64,000 bases of DNA from Hyphomicrobium sp. D-2 (lineage in GTDB: Bacteria; Pseudomonadota; Alphaproteobacteria; Rhizobiales; Hyphomicrobiaceae): NCBI RefSeq assembly GCF_029872155.1, contig NZ_JARXLA010000008.1, forward strand, positions 2,501-66,500, in the 5' to 3' direction. The notes under the pieces were generated by a model, which saw only the letters and a list, made by a program, of their open reading frames with translations, made no database searches and had not been told where the DNA came from. Positions 9,560 to 19,214 of this stretch are shown here, piece after piece; positions within the stretch are counted from its first letter, which is position 1, and every line of letters starts with the position of its first letter. The translations under genes were made by a program, and so were the position numbers.

Positions 9560-10634
9560 TTCGCTCCAGATCCGCAAGCTGGCTGGCCTGGAAGTCGGTG
9601 ATCAAGGCATCGACCAGCTCATTCAGCCCCGGCCCCTCCAGAACAGCATCCAACTTGTGCAGGGTCAGGTTGATGCGATGGTCAGTAACCCGCCCCTGCG
9701 GAAAGTTGTAGGTGCGGATGCGCTGCGAGCGATCACCCGAGCCGACCTGTCCCTTGCGGGCTTCAGCACGCGCGCTGTCGACCTTCTCGCGTTCAAGCTC
9801 ATAAATCCGCGAGCGCAGCACCTGCATCGCCAGACGCCGGTTCTGATGCTGCGACTTCTCGGCGGAAACCACCATGATACCGGTCGGCAAATGGGTCATG
9901 CGGACGGCCGAATCCGTCTTGTTGACGTGCTGACCACCGGCACCACCCGCGCGCATCGTATCGATGCGGATGTCTTCCGGCCGGATATCGATGTCGACCT
10001 CTTCAACCTCCGGCAGTACCGCAACCGTCGCCGCGGAGGTGTGGATGCGCCCACCGGTTTCCGTCTCCGGAATGCGCTGCACGCGATGCACGCCGGATTC
10101 AAACTTCATCCGCGCAAAAACGCCCTCGCCTGCAACCGAGGCGATGATTTCCTTGTAGCCGCCAAGATCGTTCTCGGAGATGGAGATGATCTCCACCTTC
10201 CAGCCGTGGATTTCAGCAAATCGGTTGTACATGCGGAAAAGATCCGCAGCGAACAGCGCCGCTTCATCGCCACCGGTTCCGGCGCGCACTTCAAGAATGG
10301 CGCTCCGCTCGTCGGCGGCATCCTTCGGCAGCAACTCAATCTTGAGCTTCTGCTCCAGCTCTTCAATGCGCGGCCCCAGCGCTTCAAGATCGTCACGGGC
10401 CATCGCCGCCATCTCGCGATCCGAACCCGCATCCTTGATCAGCGCTTCAAGATCAGCGCGCTCTTTCTCTGCGGCGCGAAGTTGCTCGATGATCGCAACG
10501 ACAGGATTGAGCGCGGCGAACTCCTTCGTCAGCTTCGCATAGGTCGCCTGATTGACGCCCGCGTTCAGCTCCGCCTGTATCGCGGCCCAGCGCCCGATCA
10601 TCCTCTCAAGCTTGTCTTGTGCGATGCCTGCCAT
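9549..10634 (-). CDS. prfA: Peptide chain release factor 1 (RF1)
   Basis: RF1 terminates translation at UAA and UAG. From the ATG at 10634 the protein has 361 residues, the usual length; upstream in-frame codons would add an atypical leader. It has the peptidyl-hydrolysis motif [14 protein letters not shown] near residue 235 and an RF1-type codon recognition loop [17 protein letters not shown], not the SPF of RF2. The stop overlaps the prmC start. ptsP and lysC lie upstream on the same strand, separated by a RodZ-like gene. Confidence 0.95.
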   Translation of the reverse strand: MAGIAQDKLERMIGRWAAIQAELNAGVNQATYAKLTKEFAALNPVVAIIEQLRAAEKERADLEALIKDAGSDREMAAMARDDLEALGPRIEELEQKLKIELLPKDAADERSAILEVRAGTGGDEAALFAADLFRMYNRFAEIHGWKVEIISISENDLGGYKEIIASVAGEGVFARMKFESGVHRVQRIPETETGGRIHTSAATVAVLPEVEEVDIDIRPEDIRIDTMRAGGAGGQHVNKTDSAVRMTHLPTGIMVVSAEKSQHQNRRLAMQVLRSRIYELEREKVDSARAEARKGQVGSGDRSQRIRTYNFPQGRVTDHRINLTLHKLDAVLEGPGLNELVDALITDFQASQLADLERNAS

Positions 10635-10790
10635 GCTCTCGATCGTTTTTGAAAATGCAGCGACGTCGTCAGCACGACAACAGCGTTGCGCCAGCAACGA
10701 AGCCAGCGGACGCCCAATCGAGCGCGCTGGCGAATGTATTGGCTGGGAAGTCTATGACCGAACCCGGCCCGCGCCAACGGCGCGGCGCAT

Positions 10791-11615
10791 CTAATCCGAT
10801 TGCCGCTCGGCTGTCTGCAATTTGTCACCCCGGCGGGTGCGCGGATCTGGCACGTCTATCCAGCGCAGGCCATCTCGGACCGGCGAAAACTGCACAATCA
10901 TGTAGTTCTGCGCACCCTGGACCATCCGCTTCACCGGCGAAGGCAGCTGCGCCACGGCAGCTTCCAGAACCGACGTCTGCGTCACAAGTGCCACCGACGC
11001 GACAACGCTCGTCACCACAAACAGCGCCATGCCAGGGCGCCCCGCCTGGCGATCGACCATATGCCCGGCGGATCGCACTGTGCGAGCGGCGCGCCCGGAA
11101 CTGACAGCCTTGAACGGCTTCAGCAGGTTCGAAGGCTTGAGCGAACCGCCGTTCAAAGTGCTGGAGATAGCCCTGAGCATCGACGTGCCCTGACCACCAC
11201 CGTTTGCCATTTTTGAAAATCCGGCCCCGCCGCGCTTCTCAGGCGCGGGCGTGCGCGGCATCGCGTGGAACAGCTGCTCAAGCGAATGCAACACCGGCCG
11301 AGGATCGAGGCCAGCATAGCTGGCGTACGTGCGCACGATGCGGCACGTCTCCGGCCACGGCGGCAGCGCCGCAACCTTTGCAACCTCGAACGCCACAACG
11401 ATATCGACACGCGTCGACAGCGCCTGCGCAGCTTGTGCTGGTGTCATACGCAATGCCGCGCGCAGATCCTGAAAGAAGTGCGCGACCTCTGCGGCCACCT
11501 GATGGATTTGAAATTGCGGTGCAGGCTGCACCTGTGGCGACACTTGCGCTGCATACGAATGCGTATGCTGATGCGCAGCGGAATAGTGTCGAGCCGGCCT
11601 GTTGCCCTCACGCAT
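10791..11615 (-). CDS. RodZ-like protein: HTH_25-type domain plus single membrane segment
   Basis: About 274 residues from the ATG at 11615; an in-frame start 21 bases further upstream is possible. After a His/Gln-rich leader there is a helix-turn-helix region (FFQDLRAALRMTPAQAAQAL, then TCRIVRTYASYAGLDPRPVL) that resembles the cytoplasmic domain of RodZ. A linker follows, then one hydrophobic segment (MALFVVTSVVASVALVT) and a short C-terminal part. It is smaller than true RodZ and lacks an obvious periplasmic beta domain, so a role in shape control is only a possibility. It lies between ptsP and prfA on the same strand. Confidence 0.6.
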   Translation of the reverse strand: MREGNRPARHYSAAHQHTHSYAAQVSPQVQPAPQFQIHQVAAEVAHFFQDLRAALRMTPAQAAQALSTRVDIVVAFEVAKVAALPPWPETCRIVRTYASYAGLDPRPVLHSLEQLFHAMPRTPAPEKRGGAGFSKMANGGGQGTSMLRAISSTLNGGSLKPSNLLKPFKAVSSGRAARTVRSAGHMVDRQAGRPGMALFVVTSVVASVALVTQTSVLEAAVAQLPSPVKRMVQGAQNYMIVQFSPVRDGLRWIDVPDPRTRRGDKLQTAERQSD

Positions 11616-11709
11616 GACCAACGCACTACCAATCAAAAACTGAAGCTTACCCCGGCAGCCATCGTCCGGGAAAAGCGCGCCGTTGTCAAAGGTAGAGCGC
11701 GTCTAAAAA

Positions 11710-13998
11710 TTAGACATCAACGCCTTCGGATTTCGCGAAAGTATCAAGGTGTTCGCGTATGTTTTGCACGCCCGCCACGACAAGTTCATCCACAAGTTTC
11801 GACACGCGCGTGGTGTCGAGGCTAAGGATCATCGACTTGACGGGACCGATAGACGCAGGCGCCATCGACAGCGAACGGAAGCCAAGCGCAATCAAAGCCA
11901 TTGCTTCAATCGGACGGCCCGCCATTTCTCCGCACAATGTCAGCGGAACACCGTGCTTTTGCGTCGTCTGCGCAAGCATCTTCAATGCGCGCAGCGGTGC
12001 CGGCGTCAGCGGATCGAAGCGACTGCCAACACGCGCGTTGGTGCGATCGGCCGCAAACAGAAACTGCATCATGTCGTTGCTGCCGACGGAGACGAAGTCG
12101 ACGCGCGGCATCAACTCGTCGAGCTCAAACAACAGGCAGGGCACTTCGATCATTGCGCCCACCAGCAGTTTTTCCGGCAGCTCGTGGCCGCGCTGCATCA
12201 GTATCTCGCGTTCCTTGCTGATGAGCGCATGAACCGCGTCCATTTCCGCGGCCGATGACACCATCGGGATCATGATGCGCAGCTCTTGCCCGGCCGCAGC
12301 ACGTAGCAATGCACGCACCTGGGTTCGCAGCAGCGCCGGGCGATCGAGCCCCATGCGCACCGCGCGCCAGCCCATCGCGGGGTTTTCTTCCTTCGGCTGC
12401 CGCAGATAGTGCAGCACCTTGTCGCCGCCGATATCGAGCGTGCGGAACACCACTGGCCTGCCATCCGCGCGGGCTAGGATCGCCCGATAGGAATCGGCCT
12501 GCCGCTCAACCTTTGGCAAGCTGTTGGACAGCATGAACAGCAGCTCGGTGCGGAACAGCCCCACGCCGTCGGCGCCTGCATCCTTCAGATGCGGCATGTC
12601 CACCAGCAGACCGGCATTGATGTTCAGGTTGACCTTGACGCCATCCCTCGTCACCGCCGGAACATCACGCAGCGCGCGATACTGCCGCTGCCGCCGTGCC
12701 AGAAAGCGCACCTTGTCCGAGTAAGCTGCAATCACGTCGCTCGACGGACGCAGATGCACCTGGCCACTCATCGCATCGACGATTGCAGCATCGCCCGCGC
12801 TTACACGCTCGACTATGCCACGCGCCTGACCGACCGCCGCAATACCGAGCGCCTTGGCGACAATAGCCACATGGCTCTGCCCGCTGCCGTCTTCTACGAT
12901 CAGACCGCGCAAGCGCCGCCGATCATAATCCAGCAGTTCCGCCGGCCCCATCGTGCGCGCCACCAGGATGGTATCGGGTGGCAACGCCGAAGGTTCGTCC
13001 GCGCTTGTGATGCGGCCAGCAAGAATGCGCAGCAGCCTGTCCGACAGATCATCCAGATCGCGCTGGCGCTCGCGCCAATAGGCATCGTTCTGCCGCAGCA
13101 TGCGCGCGCGAATTGAATTCTGCACGCGCTCGACTGCCGCCTCAGCCGTCAGGCCACCATCAACCGCCTCACGCAGGCGCCGCTCCCAGCCCTTGTCATG
13201 CGCAAACATGCGGTAGGCTTCCAGCACGTCGCGATGCTCGCCCGCAGCCGACAAGTGTTCATGATCGAACATCTCGTCCAGCGATGCGCGCAGCGATGCG
13301 ATGGCTGTTTCCAGACGCAGCAACTCAGCCTCTGGATCTTCCGCCATCAGGTGCGTGACGACGATGCGCGGCTCGTGCAGCACAACGTGGCCAAGGGCGA
13401 TGCCCTCCGCCATGCGCTCGCCCTGGATCACGGTCGACAGTGAGCGCTCAATCTCAATCGCGGTGCCCGCACCGGCTACAGCACCGGACACCAGGTGCTC
13501 GGCAACCACCATCGCGGTGGCCTGCAGCACCTCGACATCCTCGTCGGAGTATTCCTTCTGGGTGCGGTTCTGCACGACGAGAACGCCGAGCACCTGGCCG
13601 GAGCGCGCGATCGGCACCGCCAGCAGCGAGTGATAGATCTCTTCGCCGGTTTCCGGTCGATACGAGAATGACGGATGGCTCGAAGCCTCCGGCTCGTTGA
13701 CCGTGATGTTCAGCTCAGCGCAACGGCCAACGAGACCCTCGCCACGCTTCATGCGCACAACGTGCACAGCGTCGGGATTGAGGCCCTCACTCGCGAACAG
13801 TTCCAGAGAACCGTCCTGACGCTTGAGATAAATCGAGCAGACCTCGGCGACCATGACGCCGGCAATCTGCTTCACGATCTTGTTGAGACGTTCCTGACCA
13901 TCACCCGGCTGAGACATGATCTCGCGCAGGCGCCGCATGATCACACGCAGTGCCGGCTCGGATGTCAGTGCTCGTGGCTCGTCGCCTCGCCTTTGCAT
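11710..13998 (-). CDS. ptsP: Phosphoenolpyruvate-protein phosphotransferase PtsP (EI-Ntr)
   Basis: First enzyme of the nitrogen-related phosphotransferase system, 762 residues. It takes phosphate from PEP and passes it to the HPr-like NPr and on to EIIA-Ntr. An N-terminal GAF domain (about residues 25-165) distinguishes it from sugar-type enzyme I. The phosphohistidine domain motif GSGQSHVAIVAKALGIAAVG holds the active histidine. The C-terminal PEP-binding TIM barrel includes GVGLFRTELLFM and FVSVGSNDMMQFLFAADR. It follows lysC by about 75 bases, the typical order in Hyphomicrobiales, so the two are probably co-transcribed. Confidence 0.95.
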   Translation of the reverse strand: MQRRGDEPRALTSEPALRVIMRRLREIMSQPGDGQERLNKIVKQIAGVMVAEVCSIYLKRQDGSLELFASEGLNPDAVHVVRMKRGEGLVGRCAELNITVNEPEASSHPSFSYRPETGEEIYHSLLAVPIARSGQVLGVLVVQNRTQKEYSDEDVEVLQATAMVVAEHLVSGAVAGAGTAIEIERSLSTVIQGERMAEGIALGHVVLHEPRIVVTHLMAEDPEAELLRLETAIASLRASLDEMFDHEHLSAAGEHRDVLEAYRMFAHDKGWERRLREAVDGGLTAEAAVERVQNSIRARMLRQNDAYWRERQRDLDDLSDRLLRILAGRITSADEPSALPPDTILVARTMGPAELLDYDRRRLRGLIVEDGSGQSHVAIVAKALGIAAVGQARGIVERVSAGDAAIVDAMSGQVHLRPSSDVIAAYSDKVRFLARRQRQYRALRDVPAVTRDGVKVNLNINAGLLVDMPHLKDAGADGVGLFRTELLFMLSNSLPKVERQADSYRAILARADGRPVVFRTLDIGGDKVLHYLRQPKEENPAMGWRAVRMGLDRPALLRTQVRALLRAAAGQELRIMIPMVSSAAEMDAVHALISKEREILMQRGHELPEKLLVGAMIEVPCLLFELDELMPRVDFVSVGSNDMMQFLFAADRTNARVGSRFDPLTPAPLRALKMLAQTTQKHGVPLTLCGEMAGRPIEAMALIALGFRSLSMAPASIGPVKSMILSLDTTRVSKLVDELVVAGVQNIREHLDTFAKSEGVDV

Positions 13999-14073
13999 GG
14001 TCGTGCCACCCGGATGGGACCGCCACGTGGGGCGGCCGAATGCTCGACCTTACGCGGGGGGTAGTGTCCGCGT

Positions 14074-15336
14074 TCAGTCTGCGTCGAGACCATAAATAGA
14101 GTGAAGCGTCCTAACGGCAAGCTCGGCGTATGCCGCGTCGATAAGAACGCTGATTTTGATCTCTGAGGTCGTAATCGCCAAAATATTGATACCCTTGTCT
14201 GAAAGGGCCTTAAACATCAGGGCGGCAACGCCAGCATGGCTGCGCATACCAATGCCGATGACCGAAATTTTGGCAACATCGGCCGAGCTCTGGATTTCGA
14301 ACTCGCCAATCTCGGATTTCGCCGCTTTTAGCGTTTCGAGAGTGCGCGGCAGCTCGGTCGCCTGCACTGTAAAGGTCATGTCGGTGTGCTTGCCGTCAGG
14401 CGTGACGCTCTGCACAATCATATCGACGTTGATGTTCGCATCCGCGAGCGGACCAAAGATGCGCGCGGCGATGCCGGGCTTATCCTCGACCTTGATGAGC
14501 GTCACCTTGGCCTCGTCCTTGACGTAGGCAATGCCGCTGACGACCTGGCTTTCCACGATCTCATCCTCATCGCAAACAACAGTGCCGATGTCTTCAAGTT
14601 GGCCCAGACGCACCGGGGCCATCGCTTCCGGCGCTACGAAGCTGGAAAGGACACGCACGCGCATCCGATGGTTCATCGCAAGTTCGACCGAGCGCGTCTG
14701 TAGAACCTTCGAACCGAGGGACGCCATTTCCAGCATCTCCTCATAGGAAATCTTGGGCAGGCGCTTGGCCTTGGCGACGATGCGCGGATCGGTGGTGTAG
14801 ACGCCATCGACGTCGGTATAGATGTCGCAGACGTCAGCCTTCAGCGCGACGGCCATGGCCACGGCGCTGGTGTCCGAGCCGCCTCGGCCAAGCGTTGCAA
14901 CGCGCTGACGCTCTGGCTCGATGCCTTGGAAGCCGGTGACGACTGCCACTTCATCGTTCTCAAAACGACGGAGAATCTCGGCGCCATCAATGCCAGTGAT
15001 GCGGGCGGAACCGTGCGCGGCACTGGCCGTGATCGGCACCTGCCAACCCTGCCACGAGCGCGCCTGTAGCCCCATCGACTGCAGCACAATGGCGAGAAGT
15101 CCGGCGGTGACCTGCTCACCCGTGGCGACGACGGCATCGTATTCGCGCGCATCGTGCAACAGGGAGGCTTCGCGCACGTAGGCAACGAGCTGATTCGTTA
15201 CGCCGGACATGGCGGAAACCACCACGCAAACCTTGTTGCCGGCGTCCACCTCGCGCTTCACGTGGCGCGCGACATTGCGGATGCGCTCGACGTTGGCAAC
15301 CGACGTGCCGCCAAACTTCATCACAACAACAGCCAT
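14074..15336 (-). CDS. lysC: Aspartate kinase
   Basis: Catalyses ATP-dependent phosphorylation of aspartate, the first step to lysine, threonine, methionine and diaminopimelate. The 420-residue chain has the N-terminal kinase signature VMKFGGTSVANVERI, the substrate region RGGSDTSAVAMAVAL, and two C-terminal ACT domains (about residues 265-415) for allosteric feedback inhibition by amino acids. It is the first gene of the lysC-ptsP group and is divergent from ubiG across about 200 bases. Confidence 0.97.
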   Translation of the reverse strand: MAVVVMKFGGTSVANVERIRNVARHVKREVDAGNKVCVVVSAMSGVTNQLVAYVREASLLHDAREYDAVVATGEQVTAGLLAIVLQSMGLQARSWQGWQVPITASAAHGSARITGIDGAEILRRFENDEVAVVTGFQGIEPERQRVATLGRGGSDTSAVAMAVALKADVCDIYTDVDGVYTTDPRIVAKAKRLPKISYEEMLEMASLGSKVLQTRSVELAMNHRMRVRVLSSFVAPEAMAPVRLGQLEDIGTVVCDEDEIVESQVVSGIAYVKDEAKVTLIKVEDKPGIAARIFGPLADANINVDMIVQSVTPDGKHTDMTFTVQATELPRTLETLKAAKSEIGEFEIQSSADVAKISVIGIGMRSHAGVAALMFKALSDKGINILAITTSEIKISVLIDAAYAELAVRTLHSIYGLDAD

Positions 15337-15545
15337 GCGCTTCCCGCTGTGCGGCCTTCGCTAAAGTTGCCAGGATTAGGGTGACGAGGTGCCGGACGCA
15401 CGAATGCACGGCCGGTCCAGAATTCGGCGCAAACAGCCTGCGGTGAGCAGGAATCCCGTTTACGGGCGTTCTCTTAACGACATCGCGCCGCAACCGCAAT
15501 ACGCAGCGGCTTGACTTTCTGTTGCGCACCCTACGGTATCGGCCC

Positions 15546-16319
15546 ATGCAGAGCGCCACGAACACACCTGAGCCCCCCAACGCCGCCCCCAATCTCGACC
15601 CCGTCGAGGTCGAACGGTTCGGTAGGCTGGCGGCCGAATGGTGGGACACCAAGGGCCGTCTAAAGCCCCTGCACGATCAGGGGCCGGCCCGGCTTGGCTT
15701 CATTCGCGACCACCTGCTGCGCCATTTTTTCGTTACGGATAAGGGCCTTAAGCCTTTGGTGGGCTTGCGCATCGTGGATGTAGGATGCGGTGGCGGGCTG
15801 GTATCGGAGCCGCTTTCCCGCCTTGGCGCCACTGTCACAGCCATCGACCCAACGACCGATTCCATCGCCGTGGCGCGCGCTCACTCCGCCTCTCAGGGCC
15901 TCGATATCGACTATCGTACCACCTCGATAGAAGAGCTGGCAGCTTCGGGGGCGCAGTTCGACGCAGCAGTTTGTATGGAAGTCATTGAGCACGTTCCGGA
16001 CCCGGCCGCATTCGTGCGCAGCATCGCCGAAACCGTGCGCCCGGGCGGTATGCTCATTTTCTCAACGCTGAACCGCAACTGGAAGTCGTATGCGCTGGCG
16101 ATCGTCGCCGCGGAATATGTGCTCGGCTGGCTGCCACGGGGCACCCACGACTGGAACCGCTTCGTAACGACCGGCGAACTGGGACAATTTCTTACCCAGG
16201 CGGGATGCAACGATCCGGACTGTTCCGGCATTATCTATGATGTGATGTCAGACACTTGGCGTCTCGGAAACGACACCGACGTCAACTACATTGCAGCTTC
16301 GTCGAAGCCTCGGGGCTGA
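15546..16319 (+). CDS. ubiG: Bifunctional 2-polyprenyl-6-hydroxyphenol methylase / 3-demethylubiquinol O-methyltransferase
   Basis: SAM-dependent O-methyltransferase of ubiquinone synthesis, 257 residues from the ATG at 15546. An earlier in-frame ATG at 15522 would add eight residues that do not look conserved. It shows the UbiG N-terminus FGRLAAEWWDTKGRLKPLH, SAM motif I VGLRIVDVGCGGGLVSEPL, AAVCMEVIEHVPD and the typical STLNRNWKSYALAIVAAEY. Divergent from lysC, as commonly seen in this order. Confidence 0.95.
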   Translation: MQSATNTPEPPNAAPNLDPVEVERFGRLAAEWWDTKGRLKPLHDQGPARLGFIRDHLLRHFFVTDKGLKPLVGLRIVDVGCGGGLVSEPLSRLGATVTAIDPTTDSIAVARAHSASQGLDIDYRTTSIEELAASGAQFDAAVCMEVIEHVPDPAAFVRSIAETVRPGGMLIFSTLNRNWKSYALAIVAAEYVLGWLPRGTHDWNRFVTTGELGQFLTQAGCNDPDCSGIIYDVMSDTWRLGNDTDVNYIAASSKPRG

Positions 16320-16432
16320 CTCGGCGGCTAAGAATCAGCATATTCCCTAGCTCAAGCAACGGGATGACCTGCAAGCTCCCATTCGATCCGCGCTTCTGAC
16401 TGCGGAACCCGATTCATCTGCATCCGCTTCGC

Positions 16433-16819
16433 ATGATGCTAAATCAAAGTGCGAGCCTCGCATTGCAAAGCACTGACCAACATAAATTTTCATTGACGCT
16501 TGCGGCGTGCGCGTCGCTGTGTGCGCTCGCTCTCGGCCTCGTTGGTTGTAGCTCGGCTACAGCGCCATCACTGACGACGCAAAGCGTAGCGCCGCCGCGT
16601 CCAGCCCAGAGCTACGAGGCACCGCATCAGGTCGGCGCTGAAAACGAATGGGATGCGAGTTCGCAACCGGCTGGAGGAGCCTATCGTCCTGCTCCGGTAA
16701 GTCCGCGCGCGCCTGCTTCGACCGCCTCTGGCGGACGCGATTACGAATATCGCGGCGGGCGTGACCCGGTCACCGGCAAGGCCTACACGCAAATCGGCGC
16801 TGAAGAAGAGCCCCGCTAA
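16433..16819 (+). CDS. Putative lipoprotein, function unknown
   Basis: Small secreted protein of 128 residues. The N-terminus has a hydrophobic segment ending in the lipobox LVGC with Cys39 as the predicted lipidation site, preceded by an unusually long n-region. The mature part is rich in Pro, Ala, Ser and Gly and ends YRGGRDPVTGKAYTQIGAEE. No family is recognised. The lipobox and coding-like codon use support a real gene. Confidence 0.6.
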   Translation: MMLNQSASLALQSTDQHKFSLTLAACASLCALALGLVGCSSATAPSLTTQSVAPPRPAQSYEAPHQVGAENEWDASSQPAGGAYRPAPVSPRAPASTASGGRDYEYRGGRDPVTGKAYTQIGAEEEPR

Positions 16820-16937
16820 AGCCCGAGAAATCTGCCTGCAAGGCTGTGTGAGCGCATCTCGCGTCTGGCGAAGGATTTCTGCGCGCTCGGCACCCGGCTC
16901 CACGCAGCGGAATCGCCGAGCGCCATAAAAAACACTT

Positions 16938-17234
16938 TCACCGCCGGCTGCCAGGAACCAGCGTACTTTCGAACGAGACCGGATCGCTGGCCGGGAAAGT
17001 CTGCTCCAAAGCCTCGTCAAGATCCCTGTCTGTTTCACGCGCCGAGGCCGATTTCTGGCCCGTCGGCTTTTTGGTGCCCGCCAGCATTCGGGCATCGCCG
17101 TCGTTGCCCTTGATGAGGCGCCGCGCGGAACCGCGATCCTGCTTGCGATCCACCGCGTGCTTGGAGCCATCCGGGGCATGATCAGGCATGGCTTTACCGC
17201 CATCTTTAGAGGTCCGCTGAACTTTCGTTGCCAT
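16938..17234 (-). CDS. Small hydrophilic protein ending in the ETFPASDPVS-type motif
   Basis: Protein of 98 residues, strongly charged. Near its C-terminus is DEALEQTFPASDPVSF, a motif shared by many small proteobacterial proteins of unknown role, often stress related. No signal peptide or membrane segment. The ATG at 17234 follows AGGAG at a suitable distance. Monocistronic, convergent with the lipoprotein gene. Confidence 0.65.
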   Translation of the reverse strand: MATKVQRTSKDGGKAMPDHAPDGSKHAVDRKQDRGSARRLIKGNDGDARMLAGTKKPTGQKSASARETDRDLDEALEQTFPASDPVSFESTLVPGSRR

Positions 17235-17557
17235 ACTGACAAAACTCCTGCATTGAGCTGCCGCCCGACTGAGAGCGGCACAGCCACCACGGCATAACGC
17301 CCAGCGGTTGCATCCGGTTTCCGGCGGGCAGTGGCGTTAAAATGGCAGGTCAGTAGGCTGCCTTGGGAACGCCAACGGGTTAACGCGAATTATCCGCATT
17401 CTGCGAATAGCCGGGTGGTGAAGAATGGAGCCTCGCGTTGACAACAATCCGCCACGACACCCATCTCATGTCCTGCCATCGAGATAGCGCCTAAGTCGCT
17501 CGCACTCCCTACACGCGCTGCTTCAGAACGAATTCAACAAAAGCAACAGGTGACGCA
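17235..17557. other. Intergenic region upstream of the opgD-like gene
   Basis: About 320 bases between divergent genes without a credible coding region. A TTGACA box occurs at 17439-17444, but no good -10 sequence follows at the right distance. The promoters for both flanking genes should lie here. Confidence 0.45.
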
Positions 17558-19141
17558 ATGCCGACCGTAAGCCGCCGGGAACTGCTTGCCACGGGAGGGC
17601 CCTGGGCCCTGACGCTGGCGATTGCCGGTTTGAGCCCTGCCTATGCCGAGCCGCCGCCTATTTCACGACTGGGCGATGCCGAGCCCTTCAGCTTCGAAGC
17701 ACTCCGCTCACGCGCAAAGGAACTGGCTGCAAAGCCATACGTAGCGCCACCCGCCGCCGCTGAGATCGTCGCCAGCATCGATTTCGACGCCGCGCAGAAA
17801 ATCCGCTTCCGCGGCGATCGCGAGCTGTGGCCGACCGGCCCCGGATCTTTCCCGGTGCGGCTGTTTCATGTCGACATGTACAATTCCCTGCCTGTGCGGC
17901 TTAACCAGCTCAGCGACAGTCAGTCTCGCGAAATCATCTTTTCCGCCGACAGCTTCGATTACAAAGATCCGAAGTTCGCTGAAAAGCTGCCCGCCGATCT
18001 TGGCTTTTCAGGCTTTCGCGTCATGAACGGCCGCGGCCAGGAAACTGACTGGCTGGCGTTCCAGGGCGCAAGCTACTTCCGCTCATCGGGCGAAGACGAT
18101 CAGTACGGTGCTTCTGCACGCGGCATCGCCATCAACACCGCCATGCCGCAGGCGGAAGAGTTTCCACGCTTCACCGAATTCTGGCTGGAGGAAGCGAAGG
18201 ACGAAGCATCGCCATTCGTCGTTTACGCGCTGCTTGACGGCCCCAGCATTGCCGGCGCCTACCGCTTCGAAGCCACCAAGGGCCGCGTGCCAGTGGTCAC
18301 GGTAACCGCCGACCTTTTTGCACGCACCGACATCGACCGCGTCGGCATTGCACCGCTTACCAGCATGTACTGGTACGGCGAAAACGAGCTGCGCTTTGCC
18401 ACCGACTGGCGGCCCGAAATTCATGACAGCGACGGCCTCGCGATCTGGACCGGCACTGGCGAACACATCTGGCGCCCCCTTATCAATACAAGGCAGGTGC
18501 GGACCAATTCGTTCCTCGATAATTCGCCCAAAGGCTTCGGCCTTATGCAGCGCGACCGCGACTTTGAGCGCTATCAGGACGACGGCGCATTCTACAACAA
18601 GCGCCCCGGCATCTGGGTCGAGCCTGTCGGCCCGTGGGGTGAAGGCGCGGTGCAGCTTGTCGAGATTCCGACCGACGATGAGATCCACGATAACATCGTC
18701 GCTTACTGGGTACCGAGGGAGCCCGTGCGAACGGGCACCGAACTGCGCTACGAATACAAGCTGCATTGGGCGAACGACGAACCCAATCCGCCGGTAAACA
18801 TCGGTCGCGTTGTCGCCACGTATAACGGCGCTGGCGGCGTTCCCGGTCAGCGCCGCGCGGAAGATCAGCACAAGCGCAAGTTCGTCATCGATTTCGTCGG
18901 CGGCCCGCTCTCCAACATGGAGCAGCGCTTTGACATCACGCCCGTGGTTACGCCCTCGCGCGGCTCCGTAGATAACGCCTATGTCATCAAGGTTGTCGGC
19001 ACCGACCGTTGGCGCGCGCTGTTCGACCTTACGGCCGAGGGCGACGAGCCTGTCGACCTGCGTTGCTTCCTCCGACTGGGCGATGAGACGCTTTCGGAGA
19101 CGTGGCTCTATCAGTGGCTGCCAAACGCGGCACCGGCATAA
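17558..19141 (+). CDS. opgD: Periplasmic glucan biosynthesis protein of the OpgG/OpgD (MdoG/MdoD) family
   Basis: Protein of 527 residues that shapes the beta-glucan backbone of osmoregulated periplasmic glucans. The N-terminus MPTVSRRELLATGG has a twin-arginine motif, which favours OpgD (Tat-exported) over OpgG (Sec). The mature chain shows the family features FSFEALRSRAKELAAKPY, RLFHVDMYNSLPV, GASYFRSSGEDDQYGASARG and a C-terminal immunoglobulin-like domain. No opgH glucosyltransferase gene is adjacent in the window. The family is certain; choosing D over G rests on the Tat signal. Confidence 0.88.
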   Translation: MPTVSRRELLATGGPWALTLAIAGLSPAYAEPPPISRLGDAEPFSFEALRSRAKELAAKPYVAPPAAAEIVASIDFDAAQKIRFRGDRELWPTGPGSFPVRLFHVDMYNSLPVRLNQLSDSQSREIIFSADSFDYKDPKFAEKLPADLGFSGFRVMNGRGQETDWLAFQGASYFRSSGEDDQYGASARGIAINTAMPQAEEFPRFTEFWLEEAKDEASPFVVYALLDGPSIAGAYRFEATKGRVPVVTVTADLFARTDIDRVGIAPLTSMYWYGENELRFATDWRPEIHDSDGLAIWTGTGEHIWRPLINTRQVRTNSFLDNSPKGFGLMQRDRDFERYQDDGAFYNKRPGIWVEPVGPWGEGAVQLVEIPTDDEIHDNIVAYWVPREPVRTGTELRYEYKLHWANDEPNPPVNIGRVVATYNGAGGVPGQRRAEDQHKRKFVIDFVGGPLSNMEQRFDITPVVTPSRGSVDNAYVIKVVGTDRWRALFDLTAEGDEPVDLRCFLRLGDETLSETWLYQWLPNAAPA

Positions 19142-19183
19142 ACGCGGCACAGCACAAGAGCACCAAGCTGACGATTTACAAAC

Positions 19184-19214
19184 ATGCCTGTCCGGTTCAC
19201 TTCCGGGCAGGCAT
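19184..19214. terminator. Hairpin between convergent opgD and MFS genes
   Basis: ATGCCTG (19184-19190) pairs with CAGGCAT (19208-19214), and inner CCGG/CCGG arms extend the stem. It lies just after the opgD stop and overlaps the last codons of the MFS gene. There is no strong T run on either side, so it is a possible shared terminator only. Confidence 0.4.

Noticed and set aside
9534-10652. Long forward open frame opposite prfA
   Set aside because: Antisense shadow of release factor 1.
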